A stretch of DNA of 64,000 bases from Caballeronia peredens (GTDB lineage: Bacteria; Pseudomonadota; Gammaproteobacteria; Burkholderiales; Burkholderiaceae): the NCBI GenBank assembly GCA_001544595.2, contig FCOH02000002.1, positions 248,001 to 312,000 of the forward strand, given 5' to 3'. The notes beneath the pieces are model-generated. The model made no database searches, was not told the DNA's origin, and saw only the letters and a list, made by a program, of their open reading frames with translations. Below, in pieces: positions 51,174-60,302 of this stretch. Position numbers and translations under genes: made by a program. Every line of letters starts with the position of its first letter. Position 1 is the stretch's first letter.

Positions 51174-52541
51174 TCAGGCAGGCTCGACGCTGCGCTTGCC
51201 CGTCAGGCGCAGCAAGCTGACGACGGCGGCCGCCGCCGCGAAGGCCGCCGCGACCGCGATCGCGATCGTCGCTCCTTGCTTCGGGGCGACGCCGAAGATC
51301 AGCGCGACGATCGCAGCGCCGAGCGTCTGGCCGGTGAGACGCGCGGTGCCGAGCATGCCGCTCGCGCCGCCGCTGCGATGACGCGGCGCGGAAGAGAGCA
51401 TCTGACGATTGTTCGGCGACTGGAACAGGCCGAAGCCGAGCCCGCACACGGCCATGCGCCACGCGATGTCGAACGCGCCCGGATGCGCGCCGACAGTGGC
51501 GAGCAGCACGAGCCCGACCGTCAGGATCGCAAGCCCGATGCCGCCGAGCAGACCGGCAGAATAACGGTCCGCGAGCACGCCCGAGAGCGGCGCCACGAAC
51601 ACGATGACGAGCGGCCACGGCGTCATGAGAAAGCCGGTTTCGACCTGGCTCATGCCGAAGCTGTCCTGCAGCAGAAACGGCAGCGACACGAACGCGAGCA
51701 TCTGCGCGCAGAACGAGCACACCGAAGTGCCGACCGACAGCGCGAACACGGGAATGCGCATCAGGTCGATCGGCAGCAGCGGCGCGCTCTGCGTGAGCTG
51801 GCGCTTGACGAAAAAGTAGCCGATCACCACGGTGGCCGCGAACTCGCCGATCAGCCACGGCCGGTGCTCGCCGTGCCCGATGCCGTCGACGGCCACGATC
51901 GCGATACCGAAGAACAGCGCGTTCATGATCGCGCTGATGTAGTCGTAGGGTTGCCGATGTCCCGGCGCGCGCGGCATCGACTTCCAGCCGATCGCGAAGG
52001 CGGCGAGGCCGATCGGCACGTTGATCGCGAAGAGCCACGGCCACGGCGCGACGGCGAGCACGCCGGAGGCGATCGTCGGGCCGATCACGGAGGAAATGGC
52101 GACGACCGTCGCGTTGATGGAGACGCCGCGCCCGAGCTGATCCTGCGGATAGATGATGCGCACGAGCGCCGTGTTGACGCTCATGATTCCCGCCGCGCCG
52201 AAGCCCTGCACGACGCGCGCGACGGTGAGCGCGACGAGCGAGCCGGACAGCGCGCACGCGAGCGACGACACCGTGAAGAGCGCGAGCCCCGCCATGTACA
52301 CGCGCCGGTAGCCGATACGGTCGCCGAGCGAGGCGAGCGGCAGCAGGGAAATGGTGATCGCCAGCTGATAGGCGTTGACGACCCAGATGGAGTCGGCGGG
52401 CGAAGCATTCAGATTGCGCGCGATGGTCGGCAGCGCGACGTTGGCGATGGCGCCGTCGAGCACCGCGAGGGTGATGCCGAGCGCGACGACGGCAATGGCC
52501 CAGTATCGCTGGGGCAGCGGCAAACCTTGTTCGGAATCCAT
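51174..52541 (-). CDS. DHA2-family drug efflux MFS transporter
   Basis: 455 residues, about 14 predicted helices. Start QRYWAIAVVALGITLAVLDGAIANVALPTIARNL is the DHA2 motif; GDRIGYRRVYMAG is the MFS loop; RVVQGFGAAGIMSVNTALVRIIYP is motif C. Similar in type to SmvA/EmrB. The substrate is unknown. No partner membrane-fusion gene (emrA-like) is adjacent, so it may act alone. Confidence 0.88.
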   Translation of the reverse strand: MDSEQGLPLPQRYWAIAVVALGITLAVLDGAIANVALPTIARNLNASPADSIWVVNAYQLAITISLLPLASLGDRIGYRRVYMAGLALFTVSSLACALSGSLVALTVARVVQGFGAAGIMSVNTALVRIIYPQDQLGRGVSINATVVAISSVIGPTIASGVLAVAPWPWLFAINVPIGLAAFAIGWKSMPRAPGHRQPYDYISAIMNALFFGIAIVAVDGIGHGEHRPWLIGEFAATVVIGYFFVKRQLTQSAPLLPIDLMRIPVFALSVGTSVCSFCAQMLAFVSLPFLLQDSFGMSQVETGFLMTPWPLVIVFVAPLSGVLADRYSAGLLGGIGLAILTVGLVLLATVGAHPGAFDIAWRMAVCGLGFGLFQSPNNRQMLSSAPRHRSGGASGMLGTARLTGQTLGAAIVALIFGVAPKQGATIAIAVAAAFAAAAAVVSLLRLTGKRSVEPA

Positions 52542-52612
52542 CGATGGGCGGGAAGTGGCAGCGGCGCATTGTATGCCGCGCCGGTTTCAAATGGCTTGTG
52601 AGCGGCGCGAGG

Positions 52613-52642
52613 CGGACGGCGCGGCAAGCGCCGCGCCGTCCG
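52613..52642. other. Perfect 13-bp hairpin between convergently stacked genes
   Basis: CGGACGGCGCGGC (52613-52625) pairs exactly with 52630-52642, loop AAGC, no T-tract. It sits 8 bp past the YbhB-like stop, so it may stabilise the 3' end of that message. Confidence 0.6.
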
Positions 52643-52650
52643 ACCGGCGT

Positions 52651-53154
52651 TTATTTCAGTTCGTACAGGCCGGTGTAGGTGGCGGAATCGATTTCGTTCA
52701 GATGCGTCATGAAGCGCGCGACCGCGTTGGTCGCGTTCACGTCGAGCGGCAGGCTCTCCGCGGACAGCGCATGGATGCGGAAGATATAGCGATGCGGCTT
52801 GTCGCCGCGCGGCGGTGCGGCGCCGCCGAAACCGACCGTGCCGTAGTCGTTGCGAAGCTGCAGCGCGCCTTGCGGCAGCAGGCTGCCGTCGGCCTTGCCG
52901 GCGTTGCGCGGCAGCGAGCGCGCGTCGGGCGGAATGTTGACGACGATCCAGTGCCAGAAGCCGCTGCCCGTGGGCGCGTCGGGATCGTAGACGGTGAGCG
53001 CGAGACTGCGCGTTTCGACGGGCGGGGCGTCCCATTGCAGCGCCGGCGAGATATTCTCGCCCGAGCCGCCGAAGGCCTGCTGGTCGAATTCCTGCGCGCG
53101 CGTCATGAAGCCGTTTGCCGGAAATTCGTCGGACCAGATACGGAAATCAGCCAT
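52651..53154 (-). CDS. YbhB/YbcL-family (PEBP-like) protein
   Basis: 167 residues, phosphatidylethanolamine-binding-protein fold: ISPALQWDAPPVETRSLALTVYDPDAP, FWHWIVVNIP, and PHRYIFRIHAL, which form the conserved anion-binding pocket. No signal peptide, so cytoplasmic like YbhB. Function in bacteria is poorly defined. AAGGAGG ten bases before the ATG. Confidence 0.9.
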   Translation of the reverse strand: MADFRIWSDEFPANGFMTRAQEFDQQAFGGSGENISPALQWDAPPVETRSLALTVYDPDAPTGSGFWHWIVVNIPPDARSLPRNAGKADGSLLPQGALQLRNDYGTVGFGGAAPPRGDKPHRYIFRIHALSAESLPLDVNATNAVARFMTHLNEIDSATYTGLYELK

Positions 53155-53464
53155 GAGAGTCGTGCCTCCTTCTTGCGGTGAGCATGAACGCGGGCCACGG
53201 CGGATCGTGCGCGCGGCGGCCCGCGTCCTTCATGTGAACTCATAAACCAGGTGCAGCAAACGTGCCCGAGTGCGCTCGGGCGCCGCGAGCACATGGCGAA
53301 TCGAGTGTAGCATCTGCCCCCGATAGTCCGAGCGGGCACGAACGCGGGCATGCTGCGTCGAGTTGTCCGGCGTGTGTCCATTCGGACCCTGAAAAATGTC
53401 GCGCTACAATAATGAGATGAAATCAGGGATGAACCGTGAGACGGCGCGAGCCGAAAGGATGACC
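53155..53464. other. Gap before the PAS-GGDEF gene
   Basis: 310 bp between divergent genes. TACAAT (53405-53410) could be a -10 box but has no good -35. In-frame ATGs at 53396-53459 upstream of the chosen start have weaker ribosome-binding sites. Nothing else noted. Confidence 0.35.
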
Positions 53465-54964
53465 ATGCCAAACGACCCGCGCCGCGCCGCCGGGCAATTC
53501 ACGCCGGCGGCGGTTCCGGCGGACGATGCCGACATGTTCGACCTCGCGCCCGTCTCCCTGTGGCTCGAAGATTTCAGCGCCGTGCGCGAGCAGTTCGAGC
53601 GCTGGCGCGCAGCGGGCGTCACCGACCTGCGCGGGTTTCTCGCCGAGAATCCGGAGCGTGTCGCCGAATGCTCGACGCGCATCCGGGTCGTGAAAGTCAA
53701 CCGGCGCACGCTCTCGCTGTTCAACGCGAAAGATGTCGATCAACTCGTGCAGAACCTGGATCGCGTGTTCCGCGACGACATGCTCACCACGCACGTCGAC
53801 GAACTCGAACAGCTCTGGTCCGGCAAGCCGAGTTTCGTGAGCCAGACGGTCAACTACACGCTCGACGGCAAGCGCCTCGACGTGCTGCTCAAGGCGGTTA
53901 TCCTGCCGGGCCACGAAGACACGTGGAGCCGCGTGCTCGTCACGATCGAGGACATCACCGAGCTCGAAGCGGTGCGGCGCACCGCCGCCGCGAGCGAACT
54001 CTATGCGCGCGGTCTGTTCGAGCATTCGCCGGTGTCGCTGTGGGTGGAAGATTTCAGTTCCGTGAAGGCGCTGCTCGACGATGTGCGCGAGCGCGGCATC
54101 GTCGACTTTCGGACGTTCACGAACGTGCATCCGGAATTCGTCGAACGCTGCATGCAGGAGATTCACGTGCTCGACGTGAATCAGCACACGCTGCGCATGT
54201 TCGCCGCGCCCGACAAGGCAATGCTGCTCTCGCGCCTGCCCGACATCTTCCGCGACGACATGCAGCAGCACTTTCAGGAACAGTTGATCGACCTGTGGGA
54301 CGGCAAGCTGTTTCATCAGCGCGAGGTGCTCAACTATTCGCTCGAAGGCAACGAGGTGCACGTGCACCTGCAGTTCTCGGTGTTTCCGGGACACGAGGCA
54401 CGCTGGGATCTCGTGCTCGTCGCGCTGACGGACATCACCGCGCGCAAGAAGGCCGAGGCGTATCTGGAATTTCTCGGCAAGCACGACGTCCTCACGAAGC
54501 TCAAGAACCGCTCGTTCTATATCGACGAAATCAACCGGCTCGAACGCAAGGGCCCGTTCCCGGTGACGGCGATCGCGATCGACGTGAACGGCCTGAAAGC
54601 GGTGAACGATCAGCTCGGTCACGCCGCCGGCGATGCGCTCCTGCGCCGCGCGGGCGAAGTGCTCGGCAAGGCGGTGGAAAAGCCGTTTCAGGCGGCGCGT
54701 ATCGGCGGCGACGAGTTCATGGTGCTGTTGCCCGGCACCGACGAGCGCGGCGGCGAGACGGTCATGGACAGCATCCGCCAGTTGCTCGAAGTGAACAACC
54801 AGTTCTACTCGGGCATGCCGCTATCGTTCGCGATGGGCGCGGCCACGGCGCACGACGGCGAACGGCTGGAAGCGATGCTGCAGCGCGCCGACGCCGTGAT
54901 GTACGCCGAGAAGCGCGCGCATTATGAGGAAAGCCAGCGGGACAGTCAGCGCAAGGACGCGTAG
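53465..54964 (+). CDS. PAS-PAS-GGDEF diguanylate cyclase, soluble
   Basis: 499 residues from the ATG at 53465 (AAGGA five bases upstream). Two tandem PAS-type sensor units: about 22-175 (DLAPVSLWLEDFSAVREQF) and about 180-325 (EHSPVSLWVEDFSSVKALL), clear internal duplicates that share F-x-D-D-M and VNYTLDG/LNYSLEG segments. The GGDEF domain is about 330-490 with intact ARIGGDEFMVLLPG. No membrane helix. Predicted to make cyclic di-GMP in response to a cytoplasmic signal. Confidence 0.9.
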   Translation: MPNDPRRAAGQFTPAAVPADDADMFDLAPVSLWLEDFSAVREQFERWRAAGVTDLRGFLAENPERVAECSTRIRVVKVNRRTLSLFNAKDVDQLVQNLDRVFRDDMLTTHVDELEQLWSGKPSFVSQTVNYTLDGKRLDVLLKAVILPGHEDTWSRVLVTIEDITELEAVRRTAAASELYARGLFEHSPVSLWVEDFSSVKALLDDVRERGIVDFRTFTNVHPEFVERCMQEIHVLDVNQHTLRMFAAPDKAMLLSRLPDIFRDDMQQHFQEQLIDLWDGKLFHQREVLNYSLEGNEVHVHLQFSVFPGHEARWDLVLVALTDITARKKAEAYLEFLGKHDVLTKLKNRSFYIDEINRLERKGPFPVTAIAIDVNGLKAVNDQLGHAAGDALLRRAGEVLGKAVEKPFQAARIGGDEFMVLLPGTDERGGETVMDSIRQLLEVNNQFYSGMPLSFAMGAATAHDGERLEAMLQRADAVMYAEKRAHYEESQRDSQRKDA

Positions 54965-54983
54965 CGGCCCATGAGCGCGGCGG

Positions 54984-55385
54984 CTAGTTCTTCGGCGCTG
55001 TCACTTCGTCGATGCCGCGATCGAGCGCCGGGCAGGCCTCGCCCACTTCCTTTTTGTATTCGGCGGGATTGCTCGTCCTGAGCTTGTCGAAGCGATCGAC
55101 GCTCGGCTGCGCCTGAGCCAGACCGAGCTTCCATTCGCCGTCGAAATCCGGTGCGTCGGGATAATTGGCGCGGACCGCTTCCTTGAAACGCGCGATTTTC
55201 GCGGCGTCGAGATGACAGACGTCGGCGGCGCCGCGCGCGATATTGGCGCTCGTCATCACGCCTTCCGCGGCCATTCCTTCCTTCGTCGGAGGATGCCCCG
55301 GCGGCAGCGCGGTTTGCGCGTTCGCGCCCAGACACCCTGCGAGCAGAACGGCGAAAACGGGGAGATTCGAACGCGTTGTGCGCAT
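54984..55385 (-). CDS. Secreted hypothetical protein
   Basis: 133 residues with a signal peptide (MRTTRSNLPVFAVLLAGCLGANAQ). Cleavage after ANA is likely, though LLAGC resembles a lipobox. The mature part has two cysteines (ADVCHLD and GEACPAL) that may form a disulfide and is mostly helical. No known family. Convergent with the GGDEF gene, 19 bp apart. Confidence 0.72.
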   Translation of the reverse strand: MRTTRSNLPVFAVLLAGCLGANAQTALPPGHPPTKEGMAAEGVMTSANIARGAADVCHLDAAKIARFKEAVRANYPDAPDFDGEWKLGLAQAQPSVDRFDKLRTSNPAEYKKEVGEACPALDRGIDEVTAPKN

Positions 55386-55493
55386 GGGTTTCGGATTGTT
55401 ATGCGGGGAGAAAAAATTATAGGCGAACCCGCATGAAATGAATGCCTGATGCCGGAAAGATGGGTATTTGCCCCGTGCTAGAATCGATTTCCA

Positions 55494-56195
55494 ATGCCGT
55501 TCTCAGACAGAAAAATGAAAAAAGGAAGCAAGGCCGCTAGTACTGCGCCCTCGTCGACCACAGCGGAAGGGCGGCGCAAGTACGATCCGGAGGAGACCAA
55601 GCGGAACATTCTCGACATCGCCACGCAGGAGTTTTCGGCAATGGGACTCGCGGGCGCGCGCGTCGATGCCATCGCGGAGCGCACCAATACCACCAAGCGC
55701 ATGCTGTACTACTACTTCGGCAGCAAGGAAGGGTTGTACGAAGCGGTGCTGGAACAGGTCTACGGCGACATTCGCGCACTCGAGCAGGAACTGCAGCTCG
55801 CCGAGATGGAGCCAGAAGAAGCGCTGCGTGAATTCGTCGGCTTCACGTTCGATTATCACGACAAGCATCGCGATTTCGTGCGTCTCGTGACCATCGAAAA
55901 CATTCATGCGGCGAAGTACATCGAACTGTCGAAGACGTTCAAGTCGCGCAATTCGACGGTTGTGAAGACTATCGAGGATCTCATCGCGCGCGGTGTCGCG
56001 GCGGGCAAGTTTCGCGAGGACGTCGATCCCATCGATCTGCATCTGATGATCAGCTCGTTCTGCTTTCATCGCGTGGCGAACCGGCATACGTGGGGCGCGG
56101 CGTTCGGGCGCGATCCGTCGGGACCGCGCTTGCGGGCGCGGCATCGCGAGATGATCGTCGATGCGGTGTTGCGCTTCATGCGGCGCGAAGACTGA
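55494..56195 (+). CDS. TetR-family regulator of the quinate/shikimate cluster
   Basis: 233 residues; N-terminal helix-turn-helix (TKRNILDIATQEFSAMGLAGARVDAIAERTNTTKRMLYYYFGSKEGLYEAV), then a ligand-binding domain. TAGAAT at 55479-55484 would start transcription about ten bases before the ATG at 55494. It is separated from aroE and quiC only by a terminator, so it likely controls them in response to a shikimate-pathway acid. The ligand is not known. Confidence 0.88.
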   Translation: MPFSDRKMKKGSKAASTAPSSTTAEGRRKYDPEETKRNILDIATQEFSAMGLAGARVDAIAERTNTTKRMLYYYFGSKEGLYEAVLEQVYGDIRALEQELQLAEMEPEEALREFVGFTFDYHDKHRDFVRLVTIENIHAAKYIELSKTFKSRNSTVVKTIEDLIARGVAAGKFREDVDPIDLHLMISSFCFHRVANRHTWGAAFGRDPSGPRLRARHREMIVDAVLRFMRRED

Positions 56196-56218
56196 ATTTC
56201 GCAAGCAACGGCACAAGC

Positions 56219-56270
56219 GAAAGACGCACGCAAAAGACGCACGCAAAAGACGCAAGCAAAAGACGCAAGC
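56219..56270. repeat. Four tandem 13-bp repeats
   Basis: Unit AAAAGACGCACGC, copies ending at 56231, 56244, 56257 and 56270, with A or C at one site. It lies between the tetR stop and its terminator. No coding role; probably a simple-repeat expansion. Confidence 0.85.
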
Positions 56271-56277
56271 AAAACGC

Positions 56278-56312
56278 AAAACGGCGGCACTCTCACGAGG
56301 CCGCCGTTTTTT
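56278..56312. terminator. Bidirectional terminator between tetR and aroE
   Basis: Perfect 11-bp stem AAAACGGCGGC (56278-56288) with 56300-56310 and TTTTTT. It can end both convergent genes. Confidence 0.88.
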
Positions 56313-56329
56313 CATGGCGCATCGCCGTA

Positions 56330-57187
56330 TCAGCGTTCGAGCAAAGTCTGGAAATGCGCGAACATGCGCTCGGCGTCCGGCTCGCGACCGGTGAAGATGC
56401 GCAGCGCATCGACCGCCTGACACACGGCCATGCCGCCGCCGCTGACGGTGCGGCAGCCGATCGCCTTCGCCGCCTTCAGGAGCGCCGTTTCGAGCGGGAA
56501 GTACACGATCTCCGCGACCCACAATTCAGGGTGCAGATACTCCGCCGGCAGCGGCAGGCCGGGCAGTTTCGCCATGCCGGTCGGCGTTGCGTGGATCAGG
56601 CCGCTCGCGGCCTGCAACGTCGCGCGCAGATCGCCGCCGCTTTTCACGACGCGATCCGGAAAGCGCGCCGCGAGTTCGGCGGCGAGCGACGCCGCGCGCG
56701 CATCGTCGGAGTCGAACAGCGTGAGTTCGCGCGCGCCCATCGTGAGCGCCGCATGCGCGACGGCCGCGCCCGCGCCGCCCGCGCCGAGCTGCACGACGCG
56801 CTCGAGCGGCGCGCCCGGCAGACCGCGTTCAAACGCGCGCGCAAAGCCCGACCAGTCCGTGTTGTACCCGATGCGGCGGCCGTCCTTCAGCACCACCGTG
56901 TTGACCGCGCCGAGCGCGCGGGCGTCGGGATCGAGCTCGTCGAGCAGGGCAATCACGCTCTGCTTGCACGGATAAGTAATGTTCAGGCCGTCATAGCCCA
57001 TGCGCTCGGCCGCGACGAGCAGATCGGGCAGGGCGGACGGCTCCAGCTCCAGCGCCTGCAGGTCGATGCGCCGGTACACGTAATTGAGCCCGAGAACGCG
57101 GCCTTCCTGCTCGTGCATGGCGGGCGTGAGCGAGCCGCCGATACCCGAACCGATCAGGCCGATGAGATACGAAGTCTTGTTGGTCAT
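56330..57187 (-). CDS. aroE: Shikimate/quinate dehydrogenase (AroE family)
   Basis: 285 residues. Substrate domain MTNKTSYLIGLIGSGIGGSLTPAMHEQEG, with the SLTP motif, and NITYPCKQSVIALLDE, with the catalytic Lys; NAD(P)-binding GAGGAGAAVAHAAL; STDWSGF-like NTDWSGFARAF. Next to quiC it is more likely a catabolic shikimate or quinate dehydrogenase than the biosynthetic enzyme, which is usually elsewhere. Divergent from quiC, 263 bp apart. Confidence 0.9.
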   Translation of the reverse strand: MTNKTSYLIGLIGSGIGGSLTPAMHEQEGRVLGLNYVYRRIDLQALELEPSALPDLLVAAERMGYDGLNITYPCKQSVIALLDELDPDARALGAVNTVVLKDGRRIGYNTDWSGFARAFERGLPGAPLERVVQLGAGGAGAAVAHAALTMGARELTLFDSDDARAASLAAELAARFPDRVVKSGGDLRATLQAASGLIHATPTGMAKLPGLPLPAEYLHPELWVAEIVYFPLETALLKAAKAIGCRTVSGGGMAVCQAVDALRIFTGREPDAERMFAHFQTLLER

Positions 57188-57286
57188 GCAAGCGCTCCGG
57201 CATGGGTGAGCACCGCGATGCTGCAGTGCGAAATTGAGTACGTCGCAGTGTGAACGTGCGCGCGAGCCTTGTCGGTTCGTGTTTTC

Positions 57287-57320
57287 ACTAATTTGTACGG
57301 TCTAGTTAGTTTGTTATTAT
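57287..57320 (+). promoter_or_regulatory. quiC promoter and possible TetR operator
   Basis: TTGTAC (57293-57298), 16-bp spacer, TATTAT (57315-57320) form a sigma-70 promoter. ACTAA (57287-57291) and TTAGT (57306-57310) are inverted arms around it, suggesting an operator for the adjacent TetR protein. The operator call is weak. Confidence 0.5.
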
Positions 57321-57450
57321 CTCGCAGAATGAGATGGATTGCGCGCGTGGGCGAGGATTTGCGCGTTTGTTATCCGTCGTCCCCGGCGCGGACGTCCTAC
57401 ACTGACAGCAACCGCACCGATCCATCCGCATCTGCAATCAGGAGGCAGCG

Positions 57451-59358
57451 ATGCTGCGTTCAATCCGGACATCCATCGCGACGGTATCCATCAGCGGCAC
57501 GCTTCCCGAGAAGCTGCAGGCCATCAAGGCCGCCGGTTTCGACGGCGTGGAGATCTTCGAGAACGATCTGCTGTATTTCGACGGCACGCCCGGCGACGTG
57601 CGCCGCATGTGCGCGGACCTCGGCCTCGAGATCTACCTGTTCCAGCCGTTCCGCGATTTCGAGGGTGTGAGCGCCGAGCGGCTCGCGAAGAACGTCGAGC
57701 GGGCGAAGCGCAAGTTCGAACTGATGCACGAACTCGGCACCGACCGCATCCTCGCGTGCAGCAACGTGTCGCCGGATACGATTCGCGACGATGCGCTGGT
57801 CACCGATCAACTCGGCGTGCTCGCGAAGACCGCCGAGGAAGCGGGCGTGATCGTCGCGTATGAAGCGCTCGCGTGGGGCCGCTACGTGAACTCTTACAAG
57901 CACGCGTGGAAGCTCGTCGATGCCGTGAATCATCCGAGCCTGGGCCTCGCGCTCGACACGTTCCACACGCTGTCGATCCGCGATTCCGTCGAAGAAATCG
58001 CGTCGATTCCGGGCGAGCGCATCGCGTTCGTGCAGATCGCCGACGCGCCCGTGCTCGCCATGGACGTGCTCGAATGGAGCCGTCACTACCGCTGTTTTCC
58101 GGGGCAGGGCGCGTTCGACGTCGCCGGCTTCACGGCGCGCGTGCTCGAAGCGGGCTACAAGGGGCCGCTGTCGCTGGAAATCTTCAACGACGGCTTTCGC
58201 GCCGCGCCGACCGCGATCACGGCGGCGGACGGCTATCGCTCGCTGCGTTTTCTGGAAGAACAGACGCGCGAACTGATGGGCGACAACGCGCCGCCGGAGC
58301 TTTTCAATCCGCCCGCGCCGCCGGAGCACATCGGCTTCCAGTTCCTCGAATTCGCCGTCGACGACGCCACGCGCGAGCACGTCGCGCAATGGCTCGGCAG
58401 GCTCGGTTTCCGGCTCGCGGGCAAGCATCGCTCGAAGGATGTCCGGCTGTACCGGCACGGCGCGGGCTCGATCGTGCTCAACGCCGAAGCCGATTCGTTC
58501 GCGAGCGCGTTCTTCCAGCAGCACGGCCTGTCGCTGTGCGCGTCGGCGTTTCATGTCGACGACGCGAAGCTCGCCTTCGAACGCGCCGCCGCGTATGGAT
58601 CGAAGCCGTTTTCGGGGAGCGTCGGCCCGAACGAGCGTGTAGTGCCGGGCGTGCAGTCGCCCGACGGCAGCCTCGACTATTTCGTCGACGAAGCGCCCGG
58701 CGGCCCGACGCTGTGGGAATCCGACTTCGTGCTGACCGATATCGACGGACCTTACGAAGTCGGGCCGCTCGCGCGCATCGATCACGTGTGTCTGTCGCTG
58801 CCCGCCGATGCGCTCGATACGTGGGTGCTGTTCTTCCGCAGCGCATTCGGCTTCGAGACCGAGGCCGCCGTGCTCGTGCCGGATCCGTACGGACTCGTGC
58901 GCAGCCGTGCGGTGCGCAGCCGCGACGGTTCGGTGCGCATCGCGCTGAACGCGTCGGTGGACCGTTACACGGCGGTGTCGGAGTCGCTGTCGACGTATCG
59001 CGGCTCGGGCCTGAACCACGTCGCGTTCAGCACGCCGGATATCTTCGATGCGGTTCCGCGTCTGGAGGCCGACGGCGTCAAGTTCCTGCGCATTCCGGGC
59101 AACTACTACGACGATCTCGTCGCGCGCTTCGGCCTGCCCGACGAGCAGATCGACCAGATGCGCGAGCACAACATTCTTTACGACCGCGACGAGCGCGGCG
59201 GAGAGTTCTTTCACGCGTACACGGAACAGCTCGATCAGCGCTTCTTCCTCGAAGTGATCGAGCGGCGCGGCGGCTATGACGGCTACGGCGCGGCGAACGC
59301 GGCGGTGCGGCTCGCGGCGCACGCGCAACAGCAGCAGCGGGCGCGTCAGGCGAAGTGA
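57451..59358 (+). CDS. quiC: 3-dehydroshikimate dehydratase with fused HPPD-like domain (QuiC1 type)
   Basis: 635 residues. The N-terminal half (1-290) is a sugar-phosphate-isomerase/TIM-barrel domain that converts 3-dehydroshikimate to protocatechuate (SIATVSISGTLPEKLQAIKAAGFDGVEIFENDLL, YEALAWGRYVNSYKHAW, LDTFHTLS). The C-terminal half (about 295-620) is a vicinal-oxygen-chelate region like 4-hydroxyphenylpyruvate dioxygenase (FQFLEFAVDDATREHVA, DHVCLSLPADALD, HVAFSTPDIFDAVPRLEADGVKFL). AGGAGG precedes the ATG. This layout matches Pseudomonas QuiC1. It feeds protocatechuate into the beta-ketoadipate route. Confidence 0.92.
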   Translation: MLRSIRTSIATVSISGTLPEKLQAIKAAGFDGVEIFENDLLYFDGTPGDVRRMCADLGLEIYLFQPFRDFEGVSAERLAKNVERAKRKFELMHELGTDRILACSNVSPDTIRDDALVTDQLGVLAKTAEEAGVIVAYEALAWGRYVNSYKHAWKLVDAVNHPSLGLALDTFHTLSIRDSVEEIASIPGERIAFVQIADAPVLAMDVLEWSRHYRCFPGQGAFDVAGFTARVLEAGYKGPLSLEIFNDGFRAAPTAITAADGYRSLRFLEEQTRELMGDNAPPELFNPPAPPEHIGFQFLEFAVDDATREHVAQWLGRLGFRLAGKHRSKDVRLYRHGAGSIVLNAEADSFASAFFQQHGLSLCASAFHVDDAKLAFERAAAYGSKPFSGSVGPNERVVPGVQSPDGSLDYFVDEAPGGPTLWESDFVLTDIDGPYEVGPLARIDHVCLSLPADALDTWVLFFRSAFGFETEAAVLVPDPYGLVRSRAVRSRDGSVRIALNASVDRYTAVSESLSTYRGSGLNHVAFSTPDIFDAVPRLEADGVKFLRIPGNYYDDLVARFGLPDEQIDQMREHNILYDRDERGGEFFHAYTEQLDQRFFLEVIERRGGYDGYGAANAAVRLAAHAQQQQRARQAK

Positions 59359-59418
59359 AGTCGCGCGGGGCGTGACCTATGATTCAAGCATGGCGGCATC
59401 GTGAAGCGGGAGGGCGCC

Positions 59419-59583
59419 ATGTTCGATATTCCGAGTGTTCTCGTCGGCCTGGCGGGGCTGGCGGCCATCAGCATCGTCCTGCTTGCGCACGACTGGCGCG
59501 ACGAACATCGCGCGCGCATGACGGCGCGCGAGCGCGCGCACCGGCATCCGCTGCGCGAATGGTGGCTGCGGCATCGCCATTGA
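59419..59583 (+). CDS. Small single-helix membrane protein
   Basis: 54 residues with GGGAGG upstream of the ATG at 59419. One helix (IPSVLVGLAGLAAISIVLLA) and a very basic C-terminus with many Arg and His. Not recognised; could be a small inner-membrane protein. Confidence 0.5.
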   Translation: MFDIPSVLVGLAGLAAISIVLLAHDWRDEHRARMTARERAHRHPLREWWLRHRH

Positions 59584-59590
59584 CGCGCGG

Positions 59591-59926
59591 CTAGGCGCCC
59601 TGCGACTTCGCCGCCGGAACGCGCTCGCTGGCCGCGGCCGCGCGCTCGCGTTCCTGTCTGAGTTCGTCGTCGCGTTGGCGGGCGGTGGCCTCGAACGCAT
59701 CGATGTGCAGATACAGCCGATGCACGGTCTGAATCTGCGTATGCGAGAGATGTGACCGGCGCGTGATGGATGCGAGCCGCTCGCGCCAGTACGAGGGCGG
59801 CAGCAGCGGACCGCCGAGATCGCACGACAACGAACGACGCAGCACCAGTTCGAGGTGCGTCAGGTCCTGGTCTGCCAGCAACGCCGAAAACGCGCCCTGC
59901 GGCTTGATATCGGGGAAATGGTCCAT
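59591..59926 (-). CDS. Hypothetical protein, helical
   Basis: 111 residues. MDHFPDIKPQGAFSALLADQDLTHLELVLRRSL, then a possible helix-turn-helix-like middle (SHTQIQTVHRLYLHIDAFEATARQ) and a charged tail that may be a coiled coil. Not recognised. Its stop is 7 bp from the stop of the preceding convergent small gene. Confidence 0.55.
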   Translation of the reverse strand: MDHFPDIKPQGAFSALLADQDLTHLELVLRRSLSCDLGGPLLPPSYWRERLASITRRSHLSHTQIQTVHRLYLHIDAFEATARQRDDELRQERERAAAASERVPAAKSQGA

Positions 59927-60053
59927 TACTCCGATGGCGGCGCGCTTCAGCGAAACTTGATAGGTATAAACCCGTATTTGTCAGTTTTTATGAGTGTCTC
60001 GGGCAGGCGGGGTTTTTCTTCTCGGCGAAGCCGATGCCGCGATTCGCGTTTGC

Positions 60054-60059
60054 TATACT
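60054..60059 (+). promoter_or_regulatory. -10 element of the tRNA-Arg gene
   Basis: TATACT 41 bp before the mature tRNA start; no good -35 match seen. Confidence 0.45.
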
Positions 60060-60099
60060 CTGCGCTCGTTTCGCCGACGCATCGGCGAGCCGCGGTCCG

Positions 60100-60174
60100 C
60101 TCCCCGTAGTTCAATGGATAGAACGAGTGCCTCCTAAGCGCTAGATGCAGGTTCGATTCCTGCCGGGGGGACCA
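60100..60174 (+). tRNA. tRNA-Arg (anticodon CCT)
   Basis: 75 bases with encoded CCA. Acceptor CTCCCCG with CGGGGGG (one U-G pair), D-arm GTTC...GAAC, anticodon stem AGTGC/GCGCT with loop CTCCTAA, so anticodon CCT at 60133-60135, T-arm GCAGG-TTCGATT-CCTGC. It decodes AGG arginine codons, rare in this genome. No integrase or attachment repeat seen beside it. Confidence 0.93.
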
Positions 60175-60302
60175 CGATCCCCCGCGCCGCAGCCAGCGGC
60201 CGCTCATCAATTCCCTGTCTCTCCCCGTCCCGCATTGAACCGTAAGCGGTTTCCCGCCGATAATGCGACCACTCCGGTCACGCCATCACGGCTCGCGCGC
60301 TC

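Noticed and set aside
52420..52590. CGGCATACAATGCGCC on the minus strand as a sigma-54 promoter for the DHA2 gene
   Set aside because: Spacing fits but the -12 core is GCGCC rather than TTGC.
60100..60174. tRNA-Arg as an integration site for a genomic island
   Set aside because: No integrase, no direct repeat of the tRNA 3' end and no change of gene character on either side.
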